23,899 nt of DNA from JBLHKE01 sp047619485 (GTDB lineage Bacteria; Verrucomicrobiota; Verrucomicrobiia; Verrucomicrobiales; DEV007), in the NCBI GenBank assembly GCA_047619485.1, contig JBLHKE010000026.1, positions 1 through 23,899 on the forward strand, written 5' to 3'. Position 1 is the stretch's first letter. Each line of letters starts with the position of its first letter. Shown in pieces: positions 8,857 through 15,674 of this stretch. Position numbers and translations under genes: made by a program. The notes beneath the pieces were generated by a model. It worked only from the letters and a program-made list of their open reading frames with translations, was not told where the DNA came from and did not search any database.

Positions 8857-10587
8857 ATGAAGCCCAAACCAATCCTCACTCTTGTACTGCTCCTAACCTT
8901 CACGCTGACGACGGCCTTCTTTGCGCCGCCGAGCCGAGCGGATGGCGATGAAGATGATGACCCGAAGGCGGTCGAGGAAGAGGAGGGCGCCGGGGGCGCG
9001 ATTCCTGTTGCGGAGTTTGATCGTATCAAGGCGCTGGTGAAGAAAGCCGCGATCGTCCATGGGAAGATCTCAGAGGTGAAGACATTCAAAACCAGCGGCC
9101 ACGCCCTGCTGAAGTTCGAAGGTTCGGAGGTGGCGGTCTTCATCCGCAAGGAAAGCCTCGATGAGGACCTGCCGTGGTTCCTCGACCAACGTGTTGGCAA
9201 AGAGGTCTACGTCGCCGGGCAGGTGAAGATGTTCCGGGATCAGCTGGAGATCGTGATTGTCAGCCCGAAGCAGATCTCGGATTCGCCCAACGGCTTCGAT
9301 CTCGCAAACATTCCGTTGCCGGAAACAACTAAGAAGTCGAGCTCGACGACGAAAAAGAAGAAGCCGACCGCGGTCAAGGGAGCCTTCACGCCGGGGAACA
9401 AAGATCTCCCGGATCTGCCGCTACTATTGGAGGAGAGTTCGGTGCAGACGGTGGTGTTCTATATCCGGGATACCGGCATGAAGGTGAAAGAAGACCCCTA
9501 CAGCCTGCCGAGGGACTACCTCGATACGACGGTCGCTCCAGTCACTGCGACGGTGACGAAGGCGGAGGGGACAGGCCCGATGCAGGTGGTTTTTAAGAAG
9601 CCTGACGATGGCAGCAAGAAGGAGATCCAGACGGTGATCGACCTGCTGGCAGAACACTACGGCAAGTGGCCACAGGACAAGGTGTTGACCTTCGATGTCG
9701 ATTTCGACTCGCGCGAGTTTTTCGACGATCCATCTTCGCTGGTGATCGTTGGCCTGGTAGACTCGCTGGTCACCGGCAAGCCGCTTGCTCCGAACCTGGT
9801 GATCATGGGTGATCTCGCCGATGATGGGTCGACCGTCGCCCCGCGTGGCAATGTCGATTCCGAGCTACCGCTCAGCAAGGTCATCAAGGCGGTCTCTGAG
9901 GCCGCTGGGGAGGGGGCGCGACTCGTCTGTTCCGAGATCAGCATTGAACAGCTCAACGATCTTGCGCTCGATGGTGATTGGGAGGCGCTGGCGGGTGTCA
10001 CCGCCCTGATGGCGCCGACGATGAAGGATGCGCTGCAGCTGATGTTCCCAGAGCCAGGTGGCGAACTGGAGACGGCTCTGGCCGGATTCGATCAGGCTCA
10101 GGGCGTGATTAAGAAGAGCGGTTCGGGGATGGTGAAGAACAGTCATGTCCAACAGCGTGTCATGGCAGCCGGCAAGGCGTGGTCAAAAAATATTAGCGCC
10201 GGCTACTACGCGTTCTACGCGCGTGGGAAAGTCCCGCGCAGCTACTCGCTTCCTTACACTTTTCACGTGATCAACGAGTTGCACAACAAGCTGCGCTTCA
10301 TGCAGCTCGCGCCGCCGCCCGAGCCGAAGGATCGCTTGCGCGAGATCGCGACGAAACTCAAAGAGATGAAGCCGAAGATCCACCCTGACCTGTCGAAGTT
10401 GATCCGGGGGATCAGCGACTTCGAGAGCGAGGTATCGTCCTCGGTATTGCGGCCGCGCGATGGTCGTGCGAAGGAGCGCCAAGAGGAGAAAATCAAGAAG
10501 ACTGACGAAGAGGTGAGCGCCGAGCTGAAGGCGCTTGAAACGAAGATTTCCGGTGGGGGCGGTGAAGATGTTTTCGGTGACGAATAA
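8857..10587 (+). CDS. Secreted protein with an OB-fold-like domain, function unknown
   Basis: A 576-residue protein with a clear signal peptide (MKPKPILTLVLLLTFTLTTA, cleavage probably after SRA at residue 28), followed by a very acidic stretch (GDEDDDPKAVEEEEG). Residues about 65-145 look like an OB-fold/tRNA_anti-like domain: AAIVHGKISEVKTFKTSGHA, then LKFEGSEVAVFIRKESL and GKEVYVAGQVKMFRDQLEI. A Lys/Ser-rich linker (KKSSSTTKKKKPTAVK) leads into a long C-terminal region of no known type, ending in a charged helical segment with a poly-Gly patch. Such OB domains are found in secreted proteins of Planctomycetota and Verrucomicrobiota where the ligand is unclear. An ABC ATPase gene starts nine bases after the stop, suggesting cotranscription. 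Confidence 0.8.
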   Translation: MKPKPILTLVLLLTFTLTTAFFAPPSRADGDEDDDPKAVEEEEGAGGAIPVAEFDRIKALVKKAAIVHGKISEVKTFKTSGHALLKFEGSEVAVFIRKESLDEDLPWFLDQRVGKEVYVAGQVKMFRDQLEIVIVSPKQISDSPNGFDLANIPLPETTKKSSSTTKKKKPTAVKGAFTPGNKDLPDLPLLLEESSVQTVVFYIRDTGMKVKEDPYSLPRDYLDTTVAPVTATVTKAEGTGPMQVVFKKPDDGSKKEIQTVIDLLAEHYGKWPQDKVLTFDVDFDSREFFDDPSSLVIVGLVDSLVTGKPLAPNLVIMGDLADDGSTVAPRGNVDSELPLSKVIKAVSEAAGEGARLVCSEISIEQLNDLALDGDWEALAGVTALMAPTMKDALQLMFPEPGGELETALAGFDQAQGVIKKSGSGMVKNSHVQQRVMAAGKAWSKNISAGYYAFYARGKVPRSYSLPYTFHVINELHNKLRFMQLAPPPEPKDRLREIATKLKEMKPKIHPDLSKLIRGISDFESEVSSSVLRPRDGRAKERQEEKIKKTDEEVSAELKALETKISGGGGEDVFGDE

Positions 10588-10596
10588 ACTTCTCCC

Positions 10597-11394
10597 TTGA
10601 GCTCAATACTCGAGATTCGCGGGGCGACCGTCTACCGCCAGCTCAATCGCGTCTTCCACGGGCTCGATCTTGTGATCGGCGCGGGCTGCCACACGGCGAT
10701 CCTCGGTCCGAACGGTGCCGGGAAATCCACGTTGCTTAAATTGCTCACCCGCGAGCTCTATCCAGTCCACGATCCGGACACCGTGTTGCGCCTTTTCGGC
10801 AAGGTGCGCTGGAATGTTTGGGAGCTGCGCCAGCGGCTCGGCATTGTCTCTCACGACTTGCAGACGCGCCACCTCGGCAATCCGATCGGGCGGCACGTGA
10901 TCCTCTCCGGCTACCACTCGAGCATCGGGATCGCCTCGCACCACGAGTATGCTCGCGAACAACTCACGCATGCGGATGAGCTCATGGAGCGGCTCGGTGT
11001 TGCACATTTACATGATCGCCAGTTCGCCAGCATGTCGACTGGTGAGCAGCGCCGGTTCTTGCTCGGGAGAGCGCTGGTGCACGACCCGGAAGTGTTAGTG
11101 TTAGACGAACCGACCAGCGGTCTCGACCTGCGCGCGATGTTTCAGTATTTGCAACTCGTGCGCGATCTGATCGCGGCGGGGAAGACGATCATCCTCGTCA
11201 CGCACCACATCCACGAGATCCCACCAGAGATCGAACGCATCGTCCTGATCAAGGGCGGCGAAGTGGTGGCCGATGGGGAAAAATCCGAAATTTTGACCAA
11301 AAAGCGGCTCGCGGGATTGTTCGAGACCGATCTCGAGATCGCACAGGTGAACGGCTACTACCAGGCGATGCCAGCAGAAAAAAAACCAAACTAG
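10597..11394 (+). CDS. ABC transporter ATPase of the ModF/PhrA/YlmA group (COG1119-like)
   Basis: A 265-residue single nucleotide-binding domain: Walker A GPNGAGKS at 37-44, signature MSTGEQRR at 146-153, Walker B VLVLDEP at 166-172, switch His203 in ILVTHHIHEIPP. Features typical of the COG1119 group are the IVSHDLQ segment replacing a normal Q-loop, the HHIHEIPPEIERIVLIKGGE stretch, and the C-terminal NGYYQAMP ending. These ATPases usually lack an adjacent permease, and none is seen here. The only possible start is TTG at 10597; no ATG or GTG is available before the conserved LEIRGA strand. It lies nine bases after the stop of the OB-fold gene in the same frame and has no visible Shine-Dalgarno, so translation probably depends on the upstream gene. 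Transport substrate, if any, is unknown. Confidence 0.9.
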   Translation: MSSILEIRGATVYRQLNRVFHGLDLVIGAGCHTAILGPNGAGKSTLLKLLTRELYPVHDPDTVLRLFGKVRWNVWELRQRLGIVSHDLQTRHLGNPIGRHVILSGYHSSIGIASHHEYAREQLTHADELMERLGVAHLHDRQFASMSTGEQRRFLLGRALVHDPEVLVLDEPTSGLDLRAMFQYLQLVRDLIAAGKTIILVTHHIHEIPPEIERIVLIKGGEVVADGEKSEILTKKRLAGLFETDLEIAQVNGYYQAMPAEKKPN

Positions 11395-11412
11395 CGCTTG
11401 CCTAAATTAAAT

Positions 11413-11430
11413 TTTCAGGAAATATTGAAA
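11413..11430 (+). promoter_or_regulatory. 18-bp putative operator, copy 1, at the regulator start
   Basis: TTTCAGGAAATATTGAAA has TTTCA/TGAAA dyad ends with an eight-base centre and recurs as its exact reverse complement at 12051-12068. It ends three bases before the GTG at 11434 and covers the AGGAAA ribosome-binding sequence, in an AT-rich patch unlike the surrounding coding sequence. Autoregulation by the encoded MarR-like protein is the simplest inference. Confidence 0.55.
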
Positions 11431-11433
11431 ATA

Positions 11434-11976
11434 GTGAAACCGGAAGACAGCAAGGCAAACAAGACTGACCTCGAACTCGAGGCGGCGCGTGATGAGTTTG
11501 TCACCCAGTGGGGGGCGATCGGTGGCGCTTGGGGGATCAACCGCACGATGGCTCAGATCCACGCCCTGCTGCTCACTAGCCCGGAGCCGCTGAGCACGGA
11601 TGAGGTGATGGCGGAGTTGAAGATCAGCCGTGGCAACGCCCATGCGAACCTGCGCGACCTCGTCGGCTGGGGATTGATCCGCAGCGTGATCCGCAAGGGT
11701 GAGCGCAAGGAATACTTTGAGGCTGAGAAGGACGCGTGGCGGATGTTTTGTACGATCGCCCGCGAGCGCAAACGTCGCGAGATCGCGCCAGCGCTCGAGG
11801 TGCTGGCCGACTGCAACCAGCGCACCAAGGGGCTGAAGAGTGCTGAGGCCAAGGAATTCTCGAAGCAGATCGCCGACATCGCTGAGCACATGGCGCTTTT
11901 TGACAAAGTGTTAGATAGGGTGGCGTCCTCGGAGCACAGCCGCTTCCTTAAGTGGACGGCGAAGTTGATGACCTGA
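11434..11976 (+). CDS. GbsR/MarR-family transcriptional regulator
   Basis: A winged-helix regulator of the GbsR type (COG1510-like), 180 residues from this start. The domain pattern is EFVTQWGAIGGAWGINRTMAQIHALLL, then the recognition helix region LSTDEVMAELKISRGNAHANLRDLVGWGLI and wing SVIRKGERKEYFEA, followed by a C-terminal dimerisation helix region. GbsR-type proteins repress compatible-solute uptake or synthesis genes in Bacillus; other members control other membrane functions, so the ligand here is open. The open frame extends upstream to a TTG at 11398, but the intervening 36 bases are AT-rich and unlike coding sequence, and AGGAAA at 11417-11422 suits the GTG at 11434; I prefer that start. 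Matching 18-bp inverted sites flank the gene, implying control of itself and of the next gene pair. Confidence 0.85.
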   Translation: MKPEDSKANKTDLELEAARDEFVTQWGAIGGAWGINRTMAQIHALLLTSPEPLSTDEVMAELKISRGNAHANLRDLVGWGLIRSVIRKGERKEYFEAEKDAWRMFCTIARERKRREIAPALEVLADCNQRTKGLKSAEAKEFSKQIADIAEHMALFDKVLDRVASSEHSRFLKWTAKLMT

Positions 11977-11982
11977 TCCCCG

Positions 11983-12002
11983 GGTGAGGCACCGGCCTCG
12001 CC
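11983..12002 (+). terminator. Hairpin after the regulator gene, possible terminator
   Basis: GGTGAGGC (11983-11990) pairs with GCCTCGCC (11995-12002) across a four-base loop, with one G-U pair. It begins seven bases after the regulator's stop. No T-run follows, so it may be a weak or factor-assisted terminator or only a 3' stabilising stem. Confidence 0.35.
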
Positions 12003-12050
12003 AATCCCTTCCAAGATTGAAACACCGAACATAAAAATTTTCTCATAAAC

Positions 12051-12068
12051 TTTCAATATTTCCTGAAA
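12051..12068 (+). promoter_or_regulatory. 18-bp putative operator, copy 2, upstream of the small-membrane/DCC genes
   Basis: TTTCAATATTTCCTGAAA is the exact reverse complement of the site at 11413-11430. It lies about 50 bp before the ATG at 12120 in an AT-rich region that probably holds the promoter; I could not pick convincing -35 and -10 hexamers. It is the likely binding site of the adjacent GbsR-type regulator. Confidence 0.55.
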
Positions 12069-12119
12069 CTCCAATAAATAACGGAACAAAAAACACCAAA
12101 ACAAGAAAGAAATAGAACC

Positions 12120-12515
12120 ATGGACTACACCGTCATCACCTACAGCCTCTATCTAGTCATCGCGCTCGGCGTCACCATCTGGGTGGCACGCACCCTGCAC
12201 CACAGCGGCCGGGTTTTTCTGGTCGACTGTTTCCGCGGCAATGAGGAGTTGGCGGACTCGGTCAACCACCTGTTAGTCGTCGGCTTCTACCTGGTGAACG
12301 TCGGCTTCGTGACGCTCTTCCTCAAGGTCGCGTTCCCGGTGGAGACGCCGACGGGAGTGTTCGAGGCACTCAGCGGGAAGATCGGCACGGTGCTGCTGGT
12401 TCTCGGAGGCATGCACTTCTGGAACATCTGGCTGTTCAACAAACTGAGGAAGCGCACGGTCATCGAAGATGCCCCGCCACCGGTGGCTCCGACCACCGAC
12501 GTCTTTAGCCGATAG
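12120..12515 (+). CDS. Small three-pass membrane protein, function unknown
   Basis: A 131-residue protein with hydrophobic helices at about 7-24 (TYSLYLVIALGVTIWVA), 47-71 (LADSVNHLLVVGFYLVNVGFVTLFL) and 84-106 (KIGTVLLVLGGMHFWNIWLF), then a Pro-rich tail ending APTTDVFSR. A conserved-looking polar loop, FRGNEELADSVNH, lies between the first two helices. I do not recognise the family. The DCC-type thiol-disulfide protein follows after about 12 bp, so the two are probably cotranscribed and may form a membrane redox pair. The start is the ATG at 12120; only a weak purine-rich stretch (AAGAAAG) precedes it. The operator-like 18-bp site upstream suggests control by the neighbouring GbsR-type regulator. 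Confidence 0.78.
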   Translation: MDYTVITYSLYLVIALGVTIWVARTLHHSGRVFLVDCFRGNEELADSVNHLLVVGFYLVNVGFVTLFLKVAFPVETPTGVFEALSGKIGTVLLVLGGMHFWNIWLFNKLRKRTVIEDAPPPVAPTTDVFSR

Positions 12516-12527
12516 CCAGAAACTTTG

Positions 12528-13061
12528 ATGGAGTGTCCGCTGGAAGAAGCCGGCGGGTGCTCCCAACCAGACGAAAAGATGAAAATACAAACTGAAACCG
12601 AAGCGAAACGGGACGCCCCCGTAAAGGCGCTCGCAGTCTTTTTTGATCAGGACTGCAATCTCTGCGGCGCCTGTCGGCGCTGGCTGATGGCGCAGGACAA
12701 GTACATCCCACTCGAGTTCATGGCCTACCAGTCGCGGCGGGCGCGGGAGATTTGCCCTAGGCTGGCCGAGCTGAACCCGGATAAAGAGATCGTGGTGATG
12801 GCAGACAACGGCCAGATCTACCAGGGCGGAAGTGCCTGGATCATGTGCCTCTACGCGCTGCGGAAATACCGCGAACTCTCGATGAAACTAGCGCACCCGA
12901 TGTTGCTACCGCTCGCGAAGAAGATGTGCCACGTGGTATCGTCGCGTCGCATGAGCCTGTCGCGCATGTTCCGCTCGAGCCGCGAGGAGCTGGCGCGCGA
13001 GCTGATCGAAGCAGAAGCAGAGGGCGCGACGAAGTGCGAGAACGGCGGCTGCGAGCTGTGA
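12528..13061 (+). CDS. DCC-family (DUF393) thiol-disulfide oxidoreductase-like protein
   Basis: The domain starts at about residue 34 with AVFFDQDCNLCGACRRWL, the D-C-x-x-C signature of the DCC family (predicted thioredoxin-like thiol-disulfide oxidoreductases). It continues with a short fold containing VVMADNGQIYQGGSAWIMCL, which matches the family's 'G..Y.G..A.....' segment. There is no signal peptide, so it is probably cytoplasmic or membrane-associated through its partner. The C-terminus carries an acidic helix and a Cys pair, KCENGGCEL. Candidate starts are ATG 12528 (177 aa) and ATG 12579 (160 aa, MKIQTETEAKR); neither has a strong ribosome-binding site and I give the longer form. It is cotranscribed with the three-pass membrane protein and followed by a strong hairpin terminator. 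Confidence 0.85.
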   Translation: MECPLEEAGGCSQPDEKMKIQTETEAKRDAPVKALAVFFDQDCNLCGACRRWLMAQDKYIPLEFMAYQSRRAREICPRLAELNPDKEIVVMADNGQIYQGGSAWIMCLYALRKYRELSMKLAHPMLLPLAKKMCHVVSSRRMSLSRMFRSSREELARELIEAEAEGATKCENGGCEL

Positions 13062-13075
13062 GTTTGATCGTAAAC

Positions 13076-13124
13076 CGGGTAATCCTGCCCAGTTCGATCC
13101 GCAGCGCGCAGGAGTGCCCGTTTT
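13076..13124 (+). terminator. Intrinsic terminator shared by the DCC and tyrS genes
   Basis: CGGGTAATCCTGC (13076-13088) pairs with GCAGGAGTGCCCG (13108-13120), 13 positions with one mismatch and one G-U pair, directly followed by TTTT. It sits between the convergent DCC gene and tyrS; the T-run overlaps the tyrS stop codon. On the minus strand the same hairpin is followed by GTTTAC, so it may work in both directions, better for the plus strand. Confidence 0.6.
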
Positions 13125-14298
13125 ATGGTCGCTTGATGCGCACGCTGTGCTTCTTGCCGAGGCGGAAGACGTCGCCGTCCGCTAGCTCTAGCACCGCCTT
13201 GGGATCAGAAATCTTTTCGCCGTTGACCTGGATCGCGCCACTCTTGAGCAGCTGGCGGATCTCAGTTCCGGAGCGTTTCACTGCGAAGCATTCTTGCAGT
13301 GCCGCGGAAGCGACGGTGAGGACGCCGCCCTCCTGAGTGCTCGGGTCAAAGTTCGGGTAATCCGCATCTTGGGAATTTTTCGCTTTGTCTTCCCAGTTGC
13401 TACGCGCTTTGAGACCTGCTTCGTCATCGTGGTAGCGATTCACCAAGCGGGTCGCGAGCTGTTTCTTCGCTTCCATCGGATGCATTTCAGCGTCGAGTGT
13501 CTCGCCGAGAAGTAATTCGTAGTAGCGTACCATGAGCTCGTCGGAGATGCTCATCGCTTTGCCGAACATGTCGTCGGGAGAATCGTTTACGCCGATGTAG
13601 TTGCCGTAGCTCTTCGACATCTTGCGTGTGCCGTCGAGCCCCTCAAGGATCGGCATGAGCATCGCGACCTGCTGCGGCATGCCCATCGCCTTCTGCATGT
13701 CGCGGCCGACGAGGATGTTGAACAGCTGGTCTGTCCCGCCGATCTCGACGTCGGATCTCACCTCGACCGAATCCCAGCCCTGCATGATCGGGTACTGGAT
13801 CTCGTGCAGGCGCACTTCCTCCGCCTTCTCGATGCGGTTCTTGAAATCTTCGCGCTGCAGCATCTGTTGCATGGTGACGCGACTGTTGAGTTTCATCACC
13901 TCGGTGAAGGTCATCTTACTGAACCAGTCGCCGTTGTAGACCACCTCGGTCTTATCCTGGTCGATGATCTTGAACGCCTGATCCGTGTAGGTCTTGGCGT
14001 TGGCCATGACCTCCTCGTGGCCAAGGTCCGGGCGCGTGGTGGAGCGCCCGCTGGGGTCGCCGATCATCGCGGTGAAGTCGCCGATGATCAGCACGATTTG
14101 GTGGTCGAGTTCCTGGAATTGACGCAATTTTTCGAGTGGTACCGTGTGGCCGAGGTGGATGTCGGGCGCGGTCGGGTCGACGCCGAGCTTGATGCGCAGC
14201 GGGCGGTCCTCTTCGAGTTTGGCGAGGAGATCTTTCTCGTTGATGACCTTGGCGGTGCCGCTGGTCAGCAGGGCGAGGGTTTCCTTGGGTGTTGGCAT
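13123..14298 (-). CDS. tyrS: Tyrosyl-tRNA synthetase
   Basis: A 391-residue class I aminoacyl-tRNA synthetase that charges tRNA-Tyr in the cytoplasm. The HIGH-type motif is HLGH at 48-51 in DPTAPDIHLGHTVPLEKLRQ, and KMSKS is at 226-230 in LDGTRKMSKSYGNYIG. The segment GDFTAMIGDPSGRSTTRP and the extent of the catalytic domain fit the TyrZ-like subgroup rather than the longer E. coli TyrS. A C-terminal S4 RNA-binding domain occupies about 325-391 (IRQLLKSGAIQVNGEKISDP). The ATG at 14298 is preceded by AGGTGA, a good ribosome-binding site. The 170-bp region upstream holds a palindromic repeat; downstream lies a terminator shared with the DCC gene. Confidence 0.97.
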   Translation of the reverse strand: MPTPKETLALLTSGTAKVINEKDLLAKLEEDRPLRIKLGVDPTAPDIHLGHTVPLEKLRQFQELDHQIVLIIGDFTAMIGDPSGRSTTRPDLGHEEVMANAKTYTDQAFKIIDQDKTEVVYNGDWFSKMTFTEVMKLNSRVTMQQMLQREDFKNRIEKAEEVRLHEIQYPIMQGWDSVEVRSDVEIGGTDQLFNILVGRDMQKAMGMPQQVAMLMPILEGLDGTRKMSKSYGNYIGVNDSPDDMFGKAMSISDELMVRYYELLLGETLDAEMHPMEAKKQLATRLVNRYHDDEAGLKARSNWEDKAKNSQDADYPNFDPSTQEGGVLTVASAALQECFAVKRSGTEIRQLLKSGAIQVNGEKISDPKAVLELADGDVFRLGKKHSVRIKRP

Positions 14299-14373
14299 GA
14301 TCTCACCTAGCCGAGGACGGGCGCAGGTTCAATTGCGAACTGGTGTGGTAGCTCCAATCCCTTCAAGGCGAGA

Positions 14374-14450
14374 CGTAACTTAGATTTGCAATCGATGCTC
14401 AGTGCCCAGGCTGAAAAAACTAGCACGACAGCTCCGATTGCAAACCGAAG
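14374..14450. repeat. Palindromic repeat element, copy B, upstream of tyrS
   Basis: This copy has inverted arms TTTGCAATCG (14385-14394) and CGATTGCAAA (14435-14444). It shares with copy A, read on A's minus strand and in the same order, CGTAACTT, GATTT, AATCGA, AGTGCCCA, CTAGCACG, AGCT and CGATT. The similarity includes a flanking AGGCGA. Differences include the eight bases between the two core blocks, TGAAAAAA here. It lies between tyrS and the HlyD-type gene, about 76 bp before the tyrS start. Confidence 0.65.
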
Positions 14451-14465
14451 GCTTGTTCGGTTTGC
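14440..14465 (-). terminator. Hairpin just after the HlyD-type gene, possible terminator
   Basis: GCAAACCGAA (14440-14449) and TTCGGTTTGC (14456-14465) form a perfect ten-base stem with a six-base loop, three bases beyond the stop of the adaptor gene. No T-run follows at once on the minus strand; six T's come about 20 bases later. It partly overlaps the end of repeat copy B, so it could be part of that element rather than a dedicated terminator. Confidence 0.4.
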
Positions 14466-14468
14466 TCG

Positions 14469-15674
14469 CTAGCGTGGCCGGATGCCGACGCCTGCATCGA
14501 TCTGATCGCTGGGGTGGAGGATGACTTTTTCCCCTGCGCTCAGGCCAGCGGTGATCTCGGTTTCGATTCCGTTGGTCTGGCCGCGCTGGACTTCTTTGAG
14601 CACGGCTGTCTCGTCCTCGGCGACGAAGACCGCCCAGGTCTCTTGATTTTTCCTAAACAGGGCACCGGCCGGGACTTTGACGACAGCGGTTTGGTTCGCG
14701 GTGGTGATACGAGCCTCGACACGATAGGCGTCGCCCAACGTTGATCGAATTGCCGTAGGGTCGACCAGGTCGATGATGACCCAGACTCGTTGTTCCTCCA
14801 CGCCGAGCGCGGAAATTTTCGTGAATGCGCTCGGTTCGACGAGTCGGACTTTCCCTTTGAGGTCTCCGTCACCACCCCAGTGCTCGAGACGGACGCTAGC
14901 CCCGGAGACGATCTTGATGGCGTCGGTCGAGAGGACGTCGACCGCGACTTCGAGGTCTTGTGGGTCGCCGAGTTCGACCAGGCGCTCGCCGGCCTGGACG
15001 ACGGTGGAGCTCTCTTGGAAAACCCGCAGCACACGGCCGTCGATGGGGGCGGTGATCTGGAAGCGGTTGTTGTTCTGGGAATCGGAGGGTTCCTCACCGG
15101 CCAACAGTAGCGCGGCGCGCGCTTGTTCGGCTTCGAATTCGGCGATCTGCACGGCCAGTTGGACGGAATTCAGCGCGACGGCGGCATTCTGTGCTTCGAA
15201 CTGTACGTGCTCGTAGTTCTGTTGTGAGGTGCCGTTCTTTTTGTAGAGACGCGCGGCGCGCTCGGCATCCGCGACGGCGAGCTGGTGTTTCTTCTCGGCA
15301 GCCGCGACCTGTGACTGAGCTTGTTTCTGGGCGGCTTCGGCACCGCGGACGCGCGCCTCTGCCTGGGCCTTGGCGCGGGCGTCGAGCAGTTGTGGGTCGG
15401 TGGGCTCGAGCGTGGTGATGAGCGTTTCGCCGGCCTTTACCTCGTCGCCTGGCTTGAGGGTGACGCGCACGAGCCGCCCGGCGAGTGGTGTCGAGACCAC
15501 ATAGCGCTCGCGGATGCGGGTCATGCCGTCCTCGTCGACGGTGACTGTGAGGTCGCCGAGCGTGGCTTCGGCGAGGTCGACTTCCGCCGGGGCGGGGCGC
15601 GAGGCGAAGATGGCGGCGCCGGCCACGAGCGCGAGGACGAGGAGCCAGAACAGTTTTTTGCGCAGCGATTTCAT
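14469..15674 (-). CDS. HlyD-family periplasmic adaptor of an ABC exporter
   Basis: A 401-residue membrane fusion protein. One N-terminal hydrophobic anchor (about 8-25, LFWLLVLALVAGAAIFA) is followed by the first lipoyl half (59-88, VSTPLAGRLVRVTLKPGDEV), a long Ala/Gln/Glu-rich coiled coil (about 93-190), the second lipoyl half (206-237, ITAPIDGRVLRVFQESSTVV) and a beta-barrel region to about 345. It would bridge the inner-membrane permease to an outer-membrane channel; no TolC gene is nearby. Its ATG overlaps the permease stop by ATGA, so it is translationally coupled as last gene of the ATPase-permease-adaptor operon. The arrangement is DevBCA/MacAB-like; cargo is unknown. Confidence 0.9.
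   Translation of the reverse strand: MKSLRKKLFWLLVLALVAGAAIFASRPAPAEVDLAEATLGDLTVTVDEDGMTRIRERYVVSTPLAGRLVRVTLKPGDEVKAGETLITTLEPTDPQLLDARAKAQAEARVRGAEAAQKQAQSQVAAAEKKHQLAVADAERAARLYKKNGTSQQNYEHVQFEAQNAAVALNSVQLAVQIAEFEAEQARAALLLAGEEPSDSQNNNRFQITAPIDGRVLRVFQESSTVVQAGERLVELGDPQDLEVAVDVLSTDAIKIVSGASVRLEHWGGDGDLKGKVRLVEPSAFTKISALGVEEQRVWVIIDLVDPTAIRSTLGDAYRVEARITTANQTAVVKVPAGALFRKNQETWAVFVAEDETAVLKEVQRGQTNGIETEITAGLSAGEKVILHPSDQIDAGVGIRPR

Noticed and set aside
12001..12011. CCAATCCCTTC shared with 14354-14364
   Set aside because: An 11-base match in two intergenic regions without other shared sequence is close to chance level for this window.
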